Of a stretch of DNA of 64,000 nucleotides, positions 42,714 to 51,608 are shown piece by piece. The notes beneath the pieces are model-generated. The model was not told where the DNA came from. It was given only the letters and a program-made list of their open reading frames with translations, and did no database searches. Origin of the DNA: Microbacterium sp. ACRRU (lineage in GTDB: Bacteria > Actinomycetota > Actinomycetes > Actinomycetales > Microbacteriaceae); the NCBI RefSeq assembly GCF_022346945.1, contig NZ_JAKRNI010000013.1:1-64000 (forward strand), in the 5' to 3' direction. Position numbers and translations under genes: made by a program. Position 1 is the stretch's first letter, and each line of letters opens with the position of its first letter.

Positions 42714-43093
42714 TGCCCCTCATCACGATTGAAGTCTCCGAGACCGTCCCCGTCGCGCAGCGCTTGGCCTATGCCGAGGCGGTGCACCAGGGTCTCGCCG
42801 AGGGCCTGGGCATGGACATCGAGGACCGTTTTCAGGTCATTCACCCGCTCCCAGCCGACCACATCATCGCCGACCCGCACTACCTGGGTGGTGAGCGTCG
42901 CGACGTGCTGTACGTCCGCATCCTGATGGTGCGCATGTACGACGACGAGACCAAGGCGCGCGCTTTCCGTGCCGTCGCGCGGCGCCTCGAGGCCGAGGGC
43001 GTGCGCCCCGACGACGTCTTCCTCGCGGTGACCGAGAACACCATTCAGGACTGGTACCCGGGGGCACGAGGGGAGTCCACCGACGATGTCTGA
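42713..43093 (+). CDS. Tautomerase-superfamily protein
   Basis: This 126-residue protein starts MPLITIEVSETVP; in this superfamily the initiator Met is removed and Pro1 is the catalytic base. It continues with AEAVHQGLAEGLGMDIEDRF, RRDVLYVRILMVRMYDDETK and DVFLAVTENTIQDWYPGARG. The length suggests a fused or trimeric type (tautomerase_3-like). In a sugar-acid operon it might isomerise an enol intermediate. It overlaps the xylanase gene by 8 bp. Confidence 0.8.
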   Translation: MPLITIEVSETVPVAQRLAYAEAVHQGLAEGLGMDIEDRFQVIHPLPADHIIADPHYLGGERRDVLYVRILMVRMYDDETKARAFRAVARRLEAEGVRPDDVFLAVTENTIQDWYPGARGESTDDV

Positions 43094-44357
43094 TCTGTCG
43101 CAGCGCCGTGTCGGCGGACGTGTGCGCCTCGTCGACCCGACCGGGCGCCCCCTCGCGGGGGCCCGGGCGCGGGTCGAGCAGACGGCGCACGCGTTCGGGT
43201 TCGGCAACATCGGGTTCGACTTCATCGAGTGGATCGCCGGTGCGCCCGACATCGAGGGTGCGCGCGAACTCGAGCACTTCGGCGGGGCCCTGGCCCTGGA
43301 TCCCGAACGGCTCGCCGCCGATTACCTCGAGCTCTTCAACGCGGTCACGCTGCCGTTCTACTGGCGAGGCTACGAGCCCCGCCGCGGTCAGACCGACGAG
43401 GCGCGCCTGAAGCGGACCGCCGAGTGGTTCGCCGCGCGCGACGTCCAGATCAAGGGCCACCCGCTGGTCTGGCACACCCTCACGCCGTCGTGGCTGCTCG
43501 ACCTCAGCGACACCGAGGTCGAGGACGTCCTGCGCGATCGCGTGCGCACCACGGTGGCGAACTTCGCCGGGGTGATCGACCTGTGGGATGCCATCAACGA
43601 AGCGGTGATCCTGCCCGTGTTCACCGCCGAGGAGAACGCCGTCACGCGGCTGGCGCAGTCCAAGGGACGCGTCGAGATGGTCAGGCTCGCGTTCGAGTCC
43701 GCCCGCGAGGCGAACCCCGAGGCCCGCCTCGTGCTCAACGACTTCGATCTGTCGGCGGACTACGAGCGTCTCATCGCGGACTGCCTGGATGCCGGCATCC
43801 AGATCGACGCGCTCGGGGTGCAGACCCACATGCACCAGGGCTTCCGCGGCGAGGAGCAGATCGCACACATCCTCGAGCGCTTCGCGGCCTTCGGCCTGCC
43901 GCTGCAGATGACCGAGACCACGCTGCTCTCGGGCGAGATCATGCCCCCGGAGATCGTCGACCTCAACGACTACATCGTCGACGAATGGCCGAGCACCTCC
44001 GAGGGGGAGGCGCGGCAGGCCGACGAGATCGTGCGCCACTACCGCACGGTCCTCGCCCACCCCGCGGTCGAGTCGCTCACCTACTGGGGCATCACCGACC
44101 ACGGCGCGTGGCTCGGAGCGCCCGCCGGTCTTCTCCGCGCGGACGGCTCGCGCAAGCCCGCGTACGACGCGCTGCATTCGCTCATCCGCGGCGAGTGGTG
44201 GGTGGGTCCGACCGACCTGACCGCCGACGCCGACGGCATCGTCGCGATCGACGGGTTCGCGGGCCGGTATCGCGTCGACAGCGGCGCGGCATCCGCGGTC
44301 GTCGAGCTGACGGATGCCACCCCGGTCGAGATCGTGGTGGACCCCGATGCGCGGTGA
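43086..44357 (+). CDS. Intracellular GH10 endo-1,4-beta-xylanase-like protein
   Basis: This 423-residue protein has no signal peptide and should act in the cytoplasm on imported xylo-oligosaccharides. It has GNIGFDFIEWI, YWRGYEPRRGQTDEARLKRT, KGHPLVWHTLTPSWLL, LWDAINEAVI (acid/base Glu) and LGVQTHMHQGF, then LQMTETTLL (nucleophile Glu) and LTYWGITDHGAWLGAPAGLL. This is the GH10 motif series. A small C-terminal beta domain (after about 385) may be a degenerate carbohydrate module. Gene and product are embedded in the operon by overlaps. Confidence 0.85.
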   Translation: MSDLSQRRVGGRVRLVDPTGRPLAGARARVEQTAHAFGFGNIGFDFIEWIAGAPDIEGARELEHFGGALALDPERLAADYLELFNAVTLPFYWRGYEPRRGQTDEARLKRTAEWFAARDVQIKGHPLVWHTLTPSWLLDLSDTEVEDVLRDRVRTTVANFAGVIDLWDAINEAVILPVFTAEENAVTRLAQSKGRVEMVRLAFESAREANPEARLVLNDFDLSADYERLIADCLDAGIQIDALGVQTHMHQGFRGEEQIAHILERFAAFGLPLQMTETTLLSGEIMPPEIVDLNDYIVDEWPSTSEGEARQADEIVRHYRTVLAHPAVESLTYWGITDHGAWLGAPAGLLRADGSRKPAYDALHSLIRGEWWVGPTDLTADADGIVAIDGFAGRYRVDSGAASAVVELTDATPVEIVVDPDAR

Positions 44358-45834
44358 GGCGGCCGAACTCGCACGCGTCGGCGGCAGGGTGAGCGACGTC
44401 GTCGCCCTCGCCGCCGACGCGGCCGCGGCCGTGCGTGCGGCGAGCCGCGAGGTCCGGGCCGGGTGGCTGCGCGCGATCGCAAAGGCGGTGGATGCCGCGG
44501 CGGACGCGCTCGTCGAGATCGCCGACCGTGAGACGCACCTGGGCGCCGAGCGCCTGCGCGGTGAGGTCGCCCGCACCACCGGGCAGCTGCGGCTGTTCGC
44601 CGGAGTCCTCGAGGAGGGCTCGTACCTCGAGGCCATCGTCGACGCCGCCGACCCCGCCGCCGTTCCGCCGCGGCCCGAGCTGCGCCGCCTGCTCCGCCCC
44701 CTCGGCACGGTCGCCGTCTTCTCGGCGTCGAACTTCCCCTTCGCGTTCTCGGTCGCCGGCGGCGACACCGCCGCGGCCCTGGCGGCGGGATGCCCCGTCG
44801 TGGTGAAGGGGCACTCCGGTCACCCCGAGCTGTCGCGGGCGACCGCGCGGATCGTGACCGACGCGCTCGCCGCCGCCGGCGCGCCGACCGGCGCCTTCGG
44901 TCTCGTCGAGGGTCGCCAGGCGGGTCTGGATCTCGTGCGGGCACCGGTCGTCCGCGCCGCGGCCTTCACCGGGTCGCTCGCCGGGGCGCAGGGCCTGATG
45001 GACGAGATCGCCCGGCGTCCCGACCCGATCCCGTTCTTCGGCGAGCTCGGGAGCACGAACCCGGTCGTCGTCACCCCCGGCGCGATCGCCGCCCGGGGCG
45101 ACGCGATCCTCGACGGGCTCGTCGCCTCCTTCACCCTCGGCGGGGGACAGTTCTGCACCAAGCCGGGACTGGTCTTCGTGCCGCGCGGGGTCGCGGACGA
45201 CCGACGCCTGCACGAGCGCGTGGCCGAGCGCCCCGCGTTCACTCTGCTCACCGATCGCATCACCGAGGCGTTCGCGCCCGGGGTCGCGCGTTTGCGCGAC
45301 GACGGAGCGGCACGGGTCGTCGCGGGGCACGCCTCCGAGGCATCCGGTCCCGTCCGCGCGATGGTCGTCGCCACCGACATCGGCACGTTCCTCGGACGCT
45401 CCGACGTGCTCCTGGAGGAGTGCTTCGGGCCCGTCACGGTGCTCGTGGAGTACGACAGCGTCGCCGAGGTGCCCGCGGCGCTGTCCCGCGTCGCCGGATC
45501 GCTCACCGGAACACTGCACGCGCAGCCGGACGAAGCGATCGACGACATCGTGGCGGCTCTCGAGGAGCGCGTCGGACGCGTCGTGTTCGACGGGTGGCCC
45601 ACCGGCGTCGCCGTGACGTGGAGCCAACACCACGGCGGACCGTGGCCCGCGACCACGAGCGCGTTCACCTCGGTGGGCGCGACCTCGATCCGCCGCTTCC
45701 TACGCCCCGTCGCCTACCAGCAGGCACCCGCCGCGGCGCTCCCCGCCGACCTGCGCGACGAGGCTCTCGCCGGCATCCCGCATCGCCGCGACGGCGAGCT
45801 CGTGCTCCCGTCGAAGACGGAAGGAACGTCATGA
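44347..45834 (+). CDS. 2,5-dioxopentanoate (alpha-ketoglutaric semialdehyde)-type dehydrogenase
   Basis: This 495-residue aldehyde dehydrogenase has AVFSASNFPFAFSVAGGDTA, PVVVKGHSGHPELSRATA, AFTGSLAGAQGLMD, FGELGSTNPVVV (general base Glu) and LGGGQFCTKPGLVFVP (catalytic Cys). The NFPFAFSVAGGDTAAALA segment and GQFCTKPG are those of NADP-dependent 2-oxoglutarate semialdehyde dehydrogenases of oxidative pentose routes. The ATG at 44347 overlaps the xylanase end; it overlaps the dehydratase gene by ATGA. It would yield 2-oxoglutarate for the TCA cycle. Confidence 0.8.
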   Translation: MRGEAAELARVGGRVSDVVALAADAAAAVRAASREVRAGWLRAIAKAVDAAADALVEIADRETHLGAERLRGEVARTTGQLRLFAGVLEEGSYLEAIVDAADPAAVPPRPELRRLLRPLGTVAVFSASNFPFAFSVAGGDTAAALAAGCPVVVKGHSGHPELSRATARIVTDALAAAGAPTGAFGLVEGRQAGLDLVRAPVVRAAAFTGSLAGAQGLMDEIARRPDPIPFFGELGSTNPVVVTPGAIAARGDAILDGLVASFTLGGGQFCTKPGLVFVPRGVADDRRLHERVAERPAFTLLTDRITEAFAPGVARLRDDGAARVVAGHASEASGPVRAMVVATDIGTFLGRSDVLLEECFGPVTVLVEYDSVAEVPAALSRVAGSLTGTLHAQPDEAIDDIVAALEERVGRVVFDGWPTGVAVTWSQHHGGPWPATTSAFTSVGATSIRRFLRPVAYQQAPAAALPADLRDEALAGIPHRRDGELVLPSKTEGTS

Positions 45835-47558
45835 CCGGCCCGGAGGGCGGCGCACGCAGCGCCCAGTTCTACGGCGGCGAGGACCGCAACGCCTATCTTC
45901 ACCGCGCGTGGATGCGCCGGGGCATGCCCGATCACGCGTTCGACGGACGGCCCCACATCGCAATCGCCAACACCGCGTCCGAGCTCACCCCGTGCAACTC
46001 CCATCTCGACGAGGTGGCGCAGAGCGTGAAGAACGGGGTCTACGAGGCCGGCGGCATCCCTCACAATCTGCCGATGGTCTCCATCGGCGAGACGACCGTC
46101 CGCACGACCGCGATGCTGTGGCGGAACATGGCCGCGATGGCGGCGGAGGAACTCCTCCGCGCCAACCCGGTGGATGCCGTGGTGCTGCTCGGCGGATGCG
46201 ACAAGACCATCCCCGCCCTCCTCATGGCCGCCGCCTCCGTCGGCATCCCGGCGATCGTCGTTCCCGGCGGGCCGATGCTCAACGGCACCTTCCGTGGACA
46301 GCCCCTCGGCTGCGGAACCGACGTCTGGAAGCTCAGCGAGGAGGTGCGCGCGGGAGGCCTCGCGAGCGACGTCTTCCGCTCGACCGAGTCGTCGATGATC
46401 CGCAGCCGGGGGCACTGCAACACGATGGGCACCGCCTCGACGATGGCCTTCATGGCCGAGGCCCTCGGCATGACGCTGCCCGGGATCGCCGGCATCCCGG
46501 CGCCCGACAGCCGGTTGCTGGAGTACTCGCACGCGACCGGCCGGCGCATCGTCGAGCTCGCCCGCGAGGGACTGACTCCCGCGGATGTCCTGACGAAGGC
46601 GTCGTTCCACAACGCGATCGTCGCGCTCGCCGCGATCGGCGGCTCGACCAACGCCGTCGTGCACCTGCTCGCGATCGCGGGACGCGTGGGCGTCGACCTC
46701 ACGCTCGACGACTTCGACGCGATCGGGGACGGCGTGCCGCTGCTGGTCAATCTCCAGCCCGCGGGCGCGTTCCTCATGGAAGACCTGTTCCGCGCTGGAG
46801 GCTACCTCGCGGTGCTGCGCGAAGTGCGCGAGCGGCTCGATCCCACGGCGATCACCGTCGCGGGACGGCCGCTGGTCGACGAGCTCGACGCGCACGAGGT
46901 CTGGGATCGTGCGGTGATCCGCACGGCGGACGAACCGCTGCTCCCGGATGCCGGAATCGTCGTGCTGCGGGGAAACCTCGCTCCGTCGGGAGCGATCATC
47001 AAACCCGCCGCGGCGACGCCCGCGCTGCTGCGGCACCGCGGACCGGCTGTCGTCTTCGACTCCGTCGAGGACCTGCGGGCACGCATCGACGACCCCGACC
47101 TCGACGTCGACGAGAACTCCGTGCTCGTGCTGCGCGGGTGCGGGCCGCGGGGTTATCCCGGCATGCCCGAGGTGGCGAACATGCCTCTTCCGCGGAAGCT
47201 CCTCGAGCGGGGGGTGCGCGACATGGTCCGCATCTGCGACGGACGCATGAGCGGAACCGCGTACGGCACCGTCGTGCTGCACGTCGCGCCCGAGGCTGCC
47301 GCGGGCGGACCGCTCGCCCTCGTGCGCGACGGCGACCTGATCGAGCTCGACGTGGCCAGCCGGAGCCTGACCATGCTCGTCCCCGACGAGGAGCTGCGCG
47401 CCCGGAAGCCGGCGCCGGCCGCCACCGCTGCGTACGCCTCGCCGCGGCGCGGGTGGGAGCAGCTCTACGTCCAGCACGTCCAACAGGCCGACACCGGCGC
47501 CGACCTCGACTTCCTGGTCGGGGCGACGGGACCGGCCGTGATGCGGGAGTCGCATTGA
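45831..47558 (+). CDS. IlvD/Edd-family sugar-acid dehydratase
   Basis: This 575-residue protein has Fe-S ligands visible in TPCNSHLDEVA, LLGGCDKTIPALLMAA and RGHCNTMGTASTMAF. Other family segments are GGSTNAVVHLLAIAGRVG, LRGNLAPSGAIIKPA, GPRGYPGMPEVANMPLP and DGRMSGTAYGTVVLHVAPE. Within the family the neighbours favour D-xylonate or L-arabonate dehydratase, which makes the 2-keto-3-deoxy acid, over branched-chain amino acid synthesis. It would act after the SMP-30 lactonase. Confidence 0.85.
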   Translation: MTGPEGGARSAQFYGGEDRNAYLHRAWMRRGMPDHAFDGRPHIAIANTASELTPCNSHLDEVAQSVKNGVYEAGGIPHNLPMVSIGETTVRTTAMLWRNMAAMAAEELLRANPVDAVVLLGGCDKTIPALLMAAASVGIPAIVVPGGPMLNGTFRGQPLGCGTDVWKLSEEVRAGGLASDVFRSTESSMIRSRGHCNTMGTASTMAFMAEALGMTLPGIAGIPAPDSRLLEYSHATGRRIVELAREGLTPADVLTKASFHNAIVALAAIGGSTNAVVHLLAIAGRVGVDLTLDDFDAIGDGVPLLVNLQPAGAFLMEDLFRAGGYLAVLREVRERLDPTAITVAGRPLVDELDAHEVWDRAVIRTADEPLLPDAGIVVLRGNLAPSGAIIKPAAATPALLRHRGPAVVFDSVEDLRARIDDPDLDVDENSVLVLRGCGPRGYPGMPEVANMPLPRKLLERGVRDMVRICDGRMSGTAYGTVVLHVAPEAAAGGPLALVRDGDLIELDVASRSLTMLVPDEELRARKPAPAATAAYASPRRGWEQLYVQHVQQADTGADLDFLVGATGPAVMRESH

Positions 47559-47574
47559 CCGTGAAGGAGCTTCC

Positions 47575-48699
47575 ATGCCGTCCCTGATCCACGCCGCCGT
47601 GCTGCGGCAGACCGGTGAGCCCCCGCGGATCGAGCAGATCGAACTCGCCGACCCCGGCCCCGAGGAGATCCTCGTCGAGATCGAGGCGGCGGGGGTCTGC
47701 CACTCCGACCTGCACTACCTCCGGGGAGAGTTGCGGTGCCCCCTCCCCGTCGTTCCGGGTCATGAAGGTGCCGGCCGCGTGCGAGCGGTCGGCGAACGCA
47801 CGAGCGGTGCGATCCGCGTCGGCGACCGGGTGGCCCTGTTGTGGCGCCCCAACTGCGGGCGATGCCGCCAGTGCATGGTCGGGGCCCCGATCCTGTGTGA
47901 GATGGGCGCCGTCCAGGCCCAGTCCGGTGGGCTGTTGGACGGAACGACGCGCATGCGCGACACCGACGGGCCCGTGCACCACCTGCTCGGAGCGTCGAGC
48001 TTCGCCGAGCGGGTCGTGGTCCACGAGCGCAGCGTTGTGCCCGTGCCCGACGACATTCCCGCCGAGATCGCCGCGATCGCCGGCTGCGCCGTGATCACCG
48101 GGGTCGGCGTCGCGCGCAACGTCATCGGCCGCTGCCTCGGCGAGCCCGTCGTCGTGATCGGCGCGGGCGGTGTGGGCCTTGCGGCGGTCATGGGGGCGAA
48201 GCTCTCCGGGGCCCACCCGCTCATCGCGGTCGATGTCGACGAGGACAAGCTCGCCCTCGCCCGCCGTCTCGGAGCGACGCACACCGTGCTCGCCGGGGAC
48301 GGCGACCCGGTCGACGACGTGCTCGCGCTGGCGCCGGGCGGCGCGGCATGGGTCGTCGAAGCCGTCGGGCGCCCGCAGACCCTCACCACCGCGGTCCGGA
48401 TGCTGCGGCCCCTGGGCACCGCGGTCGCGGTCGGTCTCGGTGCCGTCGGGCAGACGTTCGACGTCCCCATCAACGAGCTGGTGCAGCGGCAGAAGAAGAT
48501 CGTCGGGTCGCTGTACGGGTCCTCGGTCCCGGCGCTCGACCTCCCCGCGATCTTCGAGCTCTACCGGGCCGGACTCCTGCCGCTCGACGAGCTCATCGGC
48601 ACCCGCTACCGGCTCGACGGCGTCAACGAGGCGTTCGCCGCTCTCGCCGCCGGCGCCGTCGGGCGCGCGGTGATCGTCCCGGGAGGTGTGCCGGCATGA
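47575..48699 (+). CDS. Zinc-dependent alcohol dehydrogenase (MDR family)
   Basis: This 374-residue protein has the catalytic zinc site GVCHSDLHYLRGE and GHEGAGRV, and structural zinc Cys in CGRCRQCMVGAPILC. The Rossmann motif is VVIGAGGVGLAAVMGAK and the cofactor-binding acidic residues IAVDVDED suggest NAD. The ATG follows GAAGGAGC. Its role may be to oxidise or reduce a sugar, sugar acid or glycolaldehyde. It overlaps the next SDR gene by ATGA. Confidence 0.85.
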   Translation: MPSLIHAAVLRQTGEPPRIEQIELADPGPEEILVEIEAAGVCHSDLHYLRGELRCPLPVVPGHEGAGRVRAVGERTSGAIRVGDRVALLWRPNCGRCRQCMVGAPILCEMGAVQAQSGGLLDGTTRMRDTDGPVHHLLGASSFAERVVVHERSVVPVPDDIPAEIAAIAGCAVITGVGVARNVIGRCLGEPVVVIGAGGVGLAAVMGAKLSGAHPLIAVDVDEDKLALARRLGATHTVLAGDGDPVDDVLALAPGGAAWVVEAVGRPQTLTTAVRMLRPLGTAVAVGLGAVGQTFDVPINELVQRQKKIVGSLYGSSVPALDLPAIFELYRAGLLPLDELIGTRYRLDGVNEAFAALAAGAVGRAVIVPGGVPA

Positions 48700-49448
48700 C
48701 GTACGCGAACTATCCGAGCCTGGCGGGACGCGTCGCCGTCGTGAGCGGCGGCGCGACCGGCCTCGGTGAAGAGATCGTCCGCCACCTCGTCGCGCAGGGC
48801 GCTCGCGTGGGGTTCGTCGACATCGACGTCCCCGCAGCGGAGGCGCTCGCCGCCGAGCTCGGCGAGGCCGCGCGCTTCCTTCCGTGCGATGTGCGCGACA
48901 TTCCCGCGCTCGAGGACGCCATCGCGCGTTTCGGTGCCGAGCTGGGTCCCGTGCGGATCCTCGTCAACAACGCCGCGCACGACCTGCGCCACACGATCGA
49001 CGAGCTCGACGTGGCGTACTGGGACGATCGCCAGGCGGTGAACCTCCGCCACCACTTCTTCGCCGCGCGCGCTGTCGCCCCGATGATGCGGGCCGCGGGC
49101 GGGGGCTCGATCATCAACATGGGCTCGATCAGCGCGCACATCGATCTGCAGGATCTCGTCGGCTACATCACGGCCAAGGCGGGGATCGAGGGTCTCACGC
49201 GCACGCTCGCCCGCGAGCTCGGTCCCGACCGGATTCGCGTCAACTGCGTCATCCCCGGGTGGGTGATGACGGCGCGCCAGATGCGCGACTGGGTGACGCC
49301 CGAAGCGGAGGAGCACATTCGCCGGAGTCAGAGCCTGGCCGACAAGGTGTACCCGGCGGATGTCGCGCGGATGGTGCTGTGGCTGGCCGCCGATGACTCG
49401 GCGATGTGCACCGCGCAGAAGTGGGTGGTCGACGGTGGCTGGCTCTGA
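48696..49448 (+). CDS. Short-chain dehydrogenase/reductase (second of the operon)
   Basis: In this 250-residue protein the motifs are VVSGGATGLGEEIVRHL (cofactor), ILVNNAAHDLRH, MGSISAHIDLQDLVGYITAK (Ser and YxxxK) and IPGWVMTARQMRDW. In nonphosphorylated sugar-acid pathways, SDRs act as aldose dehydrogenases or as 2-keto-3-deoxy acid 4-dehydrogenases; either would fit. It overlaps the lactonase gene by 14 bp. Confidence 0.85.
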   Translation: MTYANYPSLAGRVAVVSGGATGLGEEIVRHLVAQGARVGFVDIDVPAAEALAAELGEAARFLPCDVRDIPALEDAIARFGAELGPVRILVNNAAHDLRHTIDELDVAYWDDRQAVNLRHHFFAARAVAPMMRAAGGGSIINMGSISAHIDLQDLVGYITAKAGIEGLTRTLARELGPDRIRVNCVIPGWVMTARQMRDWVTPEAEEHIRRSQSLADKVYPADVARMVLWLAADDSAMCTAQKWVVDGGWL

Positions 49449-50316
49449 GCCCCCGACGACGTCTGCGGCCCGCTGGATCGGCGATCCCGCGGTCGACCAC
49501 GGCGAGGGAGCCTTCTGGGACCCCGTGACCCGGACCCTGCGCCACGTCGACATGCTCGCCGGCGACCTCATCACCGTCGCCGGGGAGCCGGCATCCGTCG
49601 ACCGAGCTCACGTCGCGGACGTGCTGAGCGTGATCCGGCGTCGCCGCGGTGGGGGCTTCGTCGCCGCGGTCGAGCGCGGGTTCGCACTGCTCGACGACGA
49701 CCTCGCCGTCGTGGGGCGGATCCCGGTGTTCGATGACCCCGCGGTGCGCATGAACGAGGGCGCGTGCGACGCGGCGGGACGTTTCTTCTGCGGCTCGATG
49801 GCCTACGACGTGCGACCGGGCGGCGGGCGCCTGTACCGTCTCGACCCCGATCTCTCCGTCCACGTCGCGCTCGAGGGGGTGTCGATCCCGAATGGACTCG
49901 TGTGGACGGATGCCGGCACCACGGCGCTGCACGCCGACACCCTGACCCGCGAGATCCGCGCCTACGACTACGGCCCCGATCGCGGCGAGTTCGGCGCCTC
50001 GCGGGTGTTCGCGCGCGCGAGCGCCGACGACGCGGGGTCACCCGACGGCATGGCCCTCGACGCCGAAGGTGGTGTGTGGGTCGCGATGTGGGGTGGTGCC
50101 GCGGTGCACCGCTACGACGCCGAGGGGCGGCTCGACCACGTCATTCCGCTGCCGGTCACGAATCCCACCTCATGCGCGTTCGGCGGTGACGACCCGGTCC
50201 TCTACGTCACGACCTCGCGTCAGGGCGTCGCCGCGGGGGAGGAGCCCCTCGCCGGTCGCGTGGTGGCGGTGCCCGTCGGGGTAGCCGGGGCTCCGGTCTT
50301 CGACTTCGGGGGCTGA
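49435..50316 (+). CDS. SMP-30/gluconolactonase-family lactonase
   Basis: In this 293-residue beta-propeller the metal ligands are visible: Glu in HGEGAFWDP, Asn in VSIPNGLVW and Asp in GSPDGMALD, with MNEGACDAAGRFFCGSM before them. It would open an aldonolactone such as xylonolactone. The start is taken as GTG at 49435, inside the SDR end; no other start fits the domain. It is the last gene of the operon, followed by a strong terminator. Confidence 0.85.
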   Translation: MAGSEPPTTSAARWIGDPAVDHGEGAFWDPVTRTLRHVDMLAGDLITVAGEPASVDRAHVADVLSVIRRRRGGGFVAAVERGFALLDDDLAVVGRIPVFDDPAVRMNEGACDAAGRFFCGSMAYDVRPGGGRLYRLDPDLSVHVALEGVSIPNGLVWTDAGTTALHADTLTREIRAYDYGPDRGEFGASRVFARASADDAGSPDGMALDAEGGVWVAMWGGAAVHRYDAEGRLDHVIPLPVTNPTSCAFGGDDPVLYVTTSRQGVAAGEEPLAGRVVAVPVGVAGAPVFDFGG

Positions 50317-50323
50317 GGAGCGC

Positions 50324-50360
50324 GGACGGCGCCCCCGGAAAGATCCCGGGGGCGCCGTCC
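50324..50360 (+). terminator. Strong hairpin terminator
   Basis: GGACGGCGCCCCCGG (50324-50338) and its perfect complement (50346-50360) form a 15-bp stem with a 7-base loop. It ends the pentose operon before the second LacI gene. Confidence 0.85.
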
Positions 50361-50404
50361 TGCGTACCCGGGGCTACGCCGGCCGGTTGATTCTGCACGG
50401 GATC

Positions 50405-50433
50405 TTGACGCTCCATCCCCGCACGTATACTCT
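50405..50433 (+). promoter_or_regulatory. Promoter of the second LacI gene and operon
   Basis: TTGACG (50405-50410) and TACTCT (50428-50433) are spaced by 17 bases; an overlapping TATACT (50426-50431) gives a 15-base spacer. Both are close to the sigma-70-type consensus. Confidence 0.6.
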
Positions 50434-50441
50434 CGCATTAC

Positions 50442-50466
50442 GCAAACTAGTTTGCAAACAGTTTGC
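50442..50466. promoter_or_regulatory. Overlapping palindromic LacI operators
   Basis: GCAAACTAGTTTGC (50442-50455) is a perfect 14-bp palindrome. GCAAACAGTTTGC (50454-50466) is a perfect 6-1-6 palindrome sharing its first two bases with the end of the other. They lie just downstream of the -10 box, a good place for repression. Confidence 0.7.
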
Positions 50467-50509
50467 ACTGATTCCACGATCTTGTGAAGTCGTCATGCGG
50501 AGGTTATGA

Positions 50510-51559
50510 ATGAGCGCGCGTAAAACCGGTTTGGACGCGACGGGAGATGCGCGGCCCGCCGCCGCCCCGGTCACCATCCAGGCGGTCGCCGCGGCTGCGG
50601 GTGTGAGCAAGACCACGGTGTCGCACGTGCTCTCGGGCAATCGGCCGGTCTCTGCTGAGACCCGCCGGCGCGTCGAGAAGGTCATGGACGACCTCGGCTT
50701 CAGCCCGAACTTCTTCGCGCAGGCACTGAACCGCAACCGGAGCAACACGATCGCCCTGATCGCACAGGACATCACCAACCCGTTCTACCCGGCTCTGGCG
50801 AGGGGTCTGCAGGCCGCGGTCTCGAACCAGGATCAGGTCGTCATGCTCTTCGACGCGGGCGCGGGTGAAGGGGCGCTCACGCACGCCTTCGTGGCCGACG
50901 CGATTCAAAGGCGCGCCGATGGCGTGGTGATCGCCGTCAGCGATGTCGATGACGACATCGCGCGCCTCCGCGAAGCCGGCATCCCGGTCGTCGCGGTGGG
51001 GTCGGGCGCGTCGAAGCTCCCGATCGATTGGGTCACCGCCGACGACGAGCGGATCGCGGCGGACGCCGTGATGCACCTCCACCTGCTCGGACACCGCCGG
51101 ATCGCGACCATCACGGGGCCCCTCAACCACACACCCGGGAAGCCGCGATACCTGGGGTATCTGCGCGCCATGCAGGACCTCGACCTCCCGGTCGAGCCGG
51201 AGATGATCGAGCACGGCGAATGGACGCGTGAGAGCGGATTCGACGCCATGGCCAGGCTCGCCGCCCGGCACGACCGGCCGAGCGCGGTCTTCTGCGCCAA
51301 CGACATGATGGCCATCGGGGCGCTGGATGCCGCGCGACGCAGCGGCCTGGCCGTCCCGGAGGATGTGGCCCTCATCGGCGTCGACGACATCGACGCCGCC
51401 TCCCTCGTCCGCCCGGCCCTGACGACGGTGCGCATCCCGGCCGAGGAGATTGGCCGCGCGGCCGGAGAGCTCCTGCTCCACCGCATCGCCGAGGGGATGA
51501 CCACCACCCACCGTCACGTGTTGGTTCAGCACGTGCTCATGACCCGCGAAACATCCTGA
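50510..51559 (+). CDS. LacI-family transcriptional regulator of the nucleoside/ADP-ribose operon
   Basis: In this 349-residue protein the helix-turn-helix is VTIQAVAAAAGVSKTTVSHVL followed by SGNRPVSAETRRRVEKVM. The sensor domain has TIALIAQDITNPFYPALARG, HRRIATITGPLNHTPGKPRY, AVFCANDMMAIGALDAARR and VDDIDAASLVRPALTTVRIP. ATG at 50510 follows GGAGG at 50497-50501. It probably represses itself and the downstream genes through the palindromes at 50442-50466. Confidence 0.9.
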   Translation: MSARKTGLDATGDARPAAAPVTIQAVAAAAGVSKTTVSHVLSGNRPVSAETRRRVEKVMDDLGFSPNFFAQALNRNRSNTIALIAQDITNPFYPALARGLQAAVSNQDQVVMLFDAGAGEGALTHAFVADAIQRRADGVVIAVSDVDDDIARLREAGIPVVAVGSGASKLPIDWVTADDERIAADAVMHLHLLGHRRIATITGPLNHTPGKPRYLGYLRAMQDLDLPVEPEMIEHGEWTRESGFDAMARLAARHDRPSAVFCANDMMAIGALDAARRSGLAVPEDVALIGVDDIDAASLVRPALTTVRIPAEEIGRAAGELLLHRIAEGMTTTHRHVLVQHVLMTRETS

Positions 51560-51608
51560 CGCGCCCCCGGCCGTCACGACCACGCCCTCCCGGGAGAAGG
51601 AAGTCCCC

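Noticed and set aside
44790..45830. Upstream in-frame extension of the IlvD/Edd dehydratase
   Set aside because: The extension is Arg-rich and lies out of frame over the aldehyde dehydrogenase gene; the true ATG at 45831 overlaps that gene's stop by ATGA.
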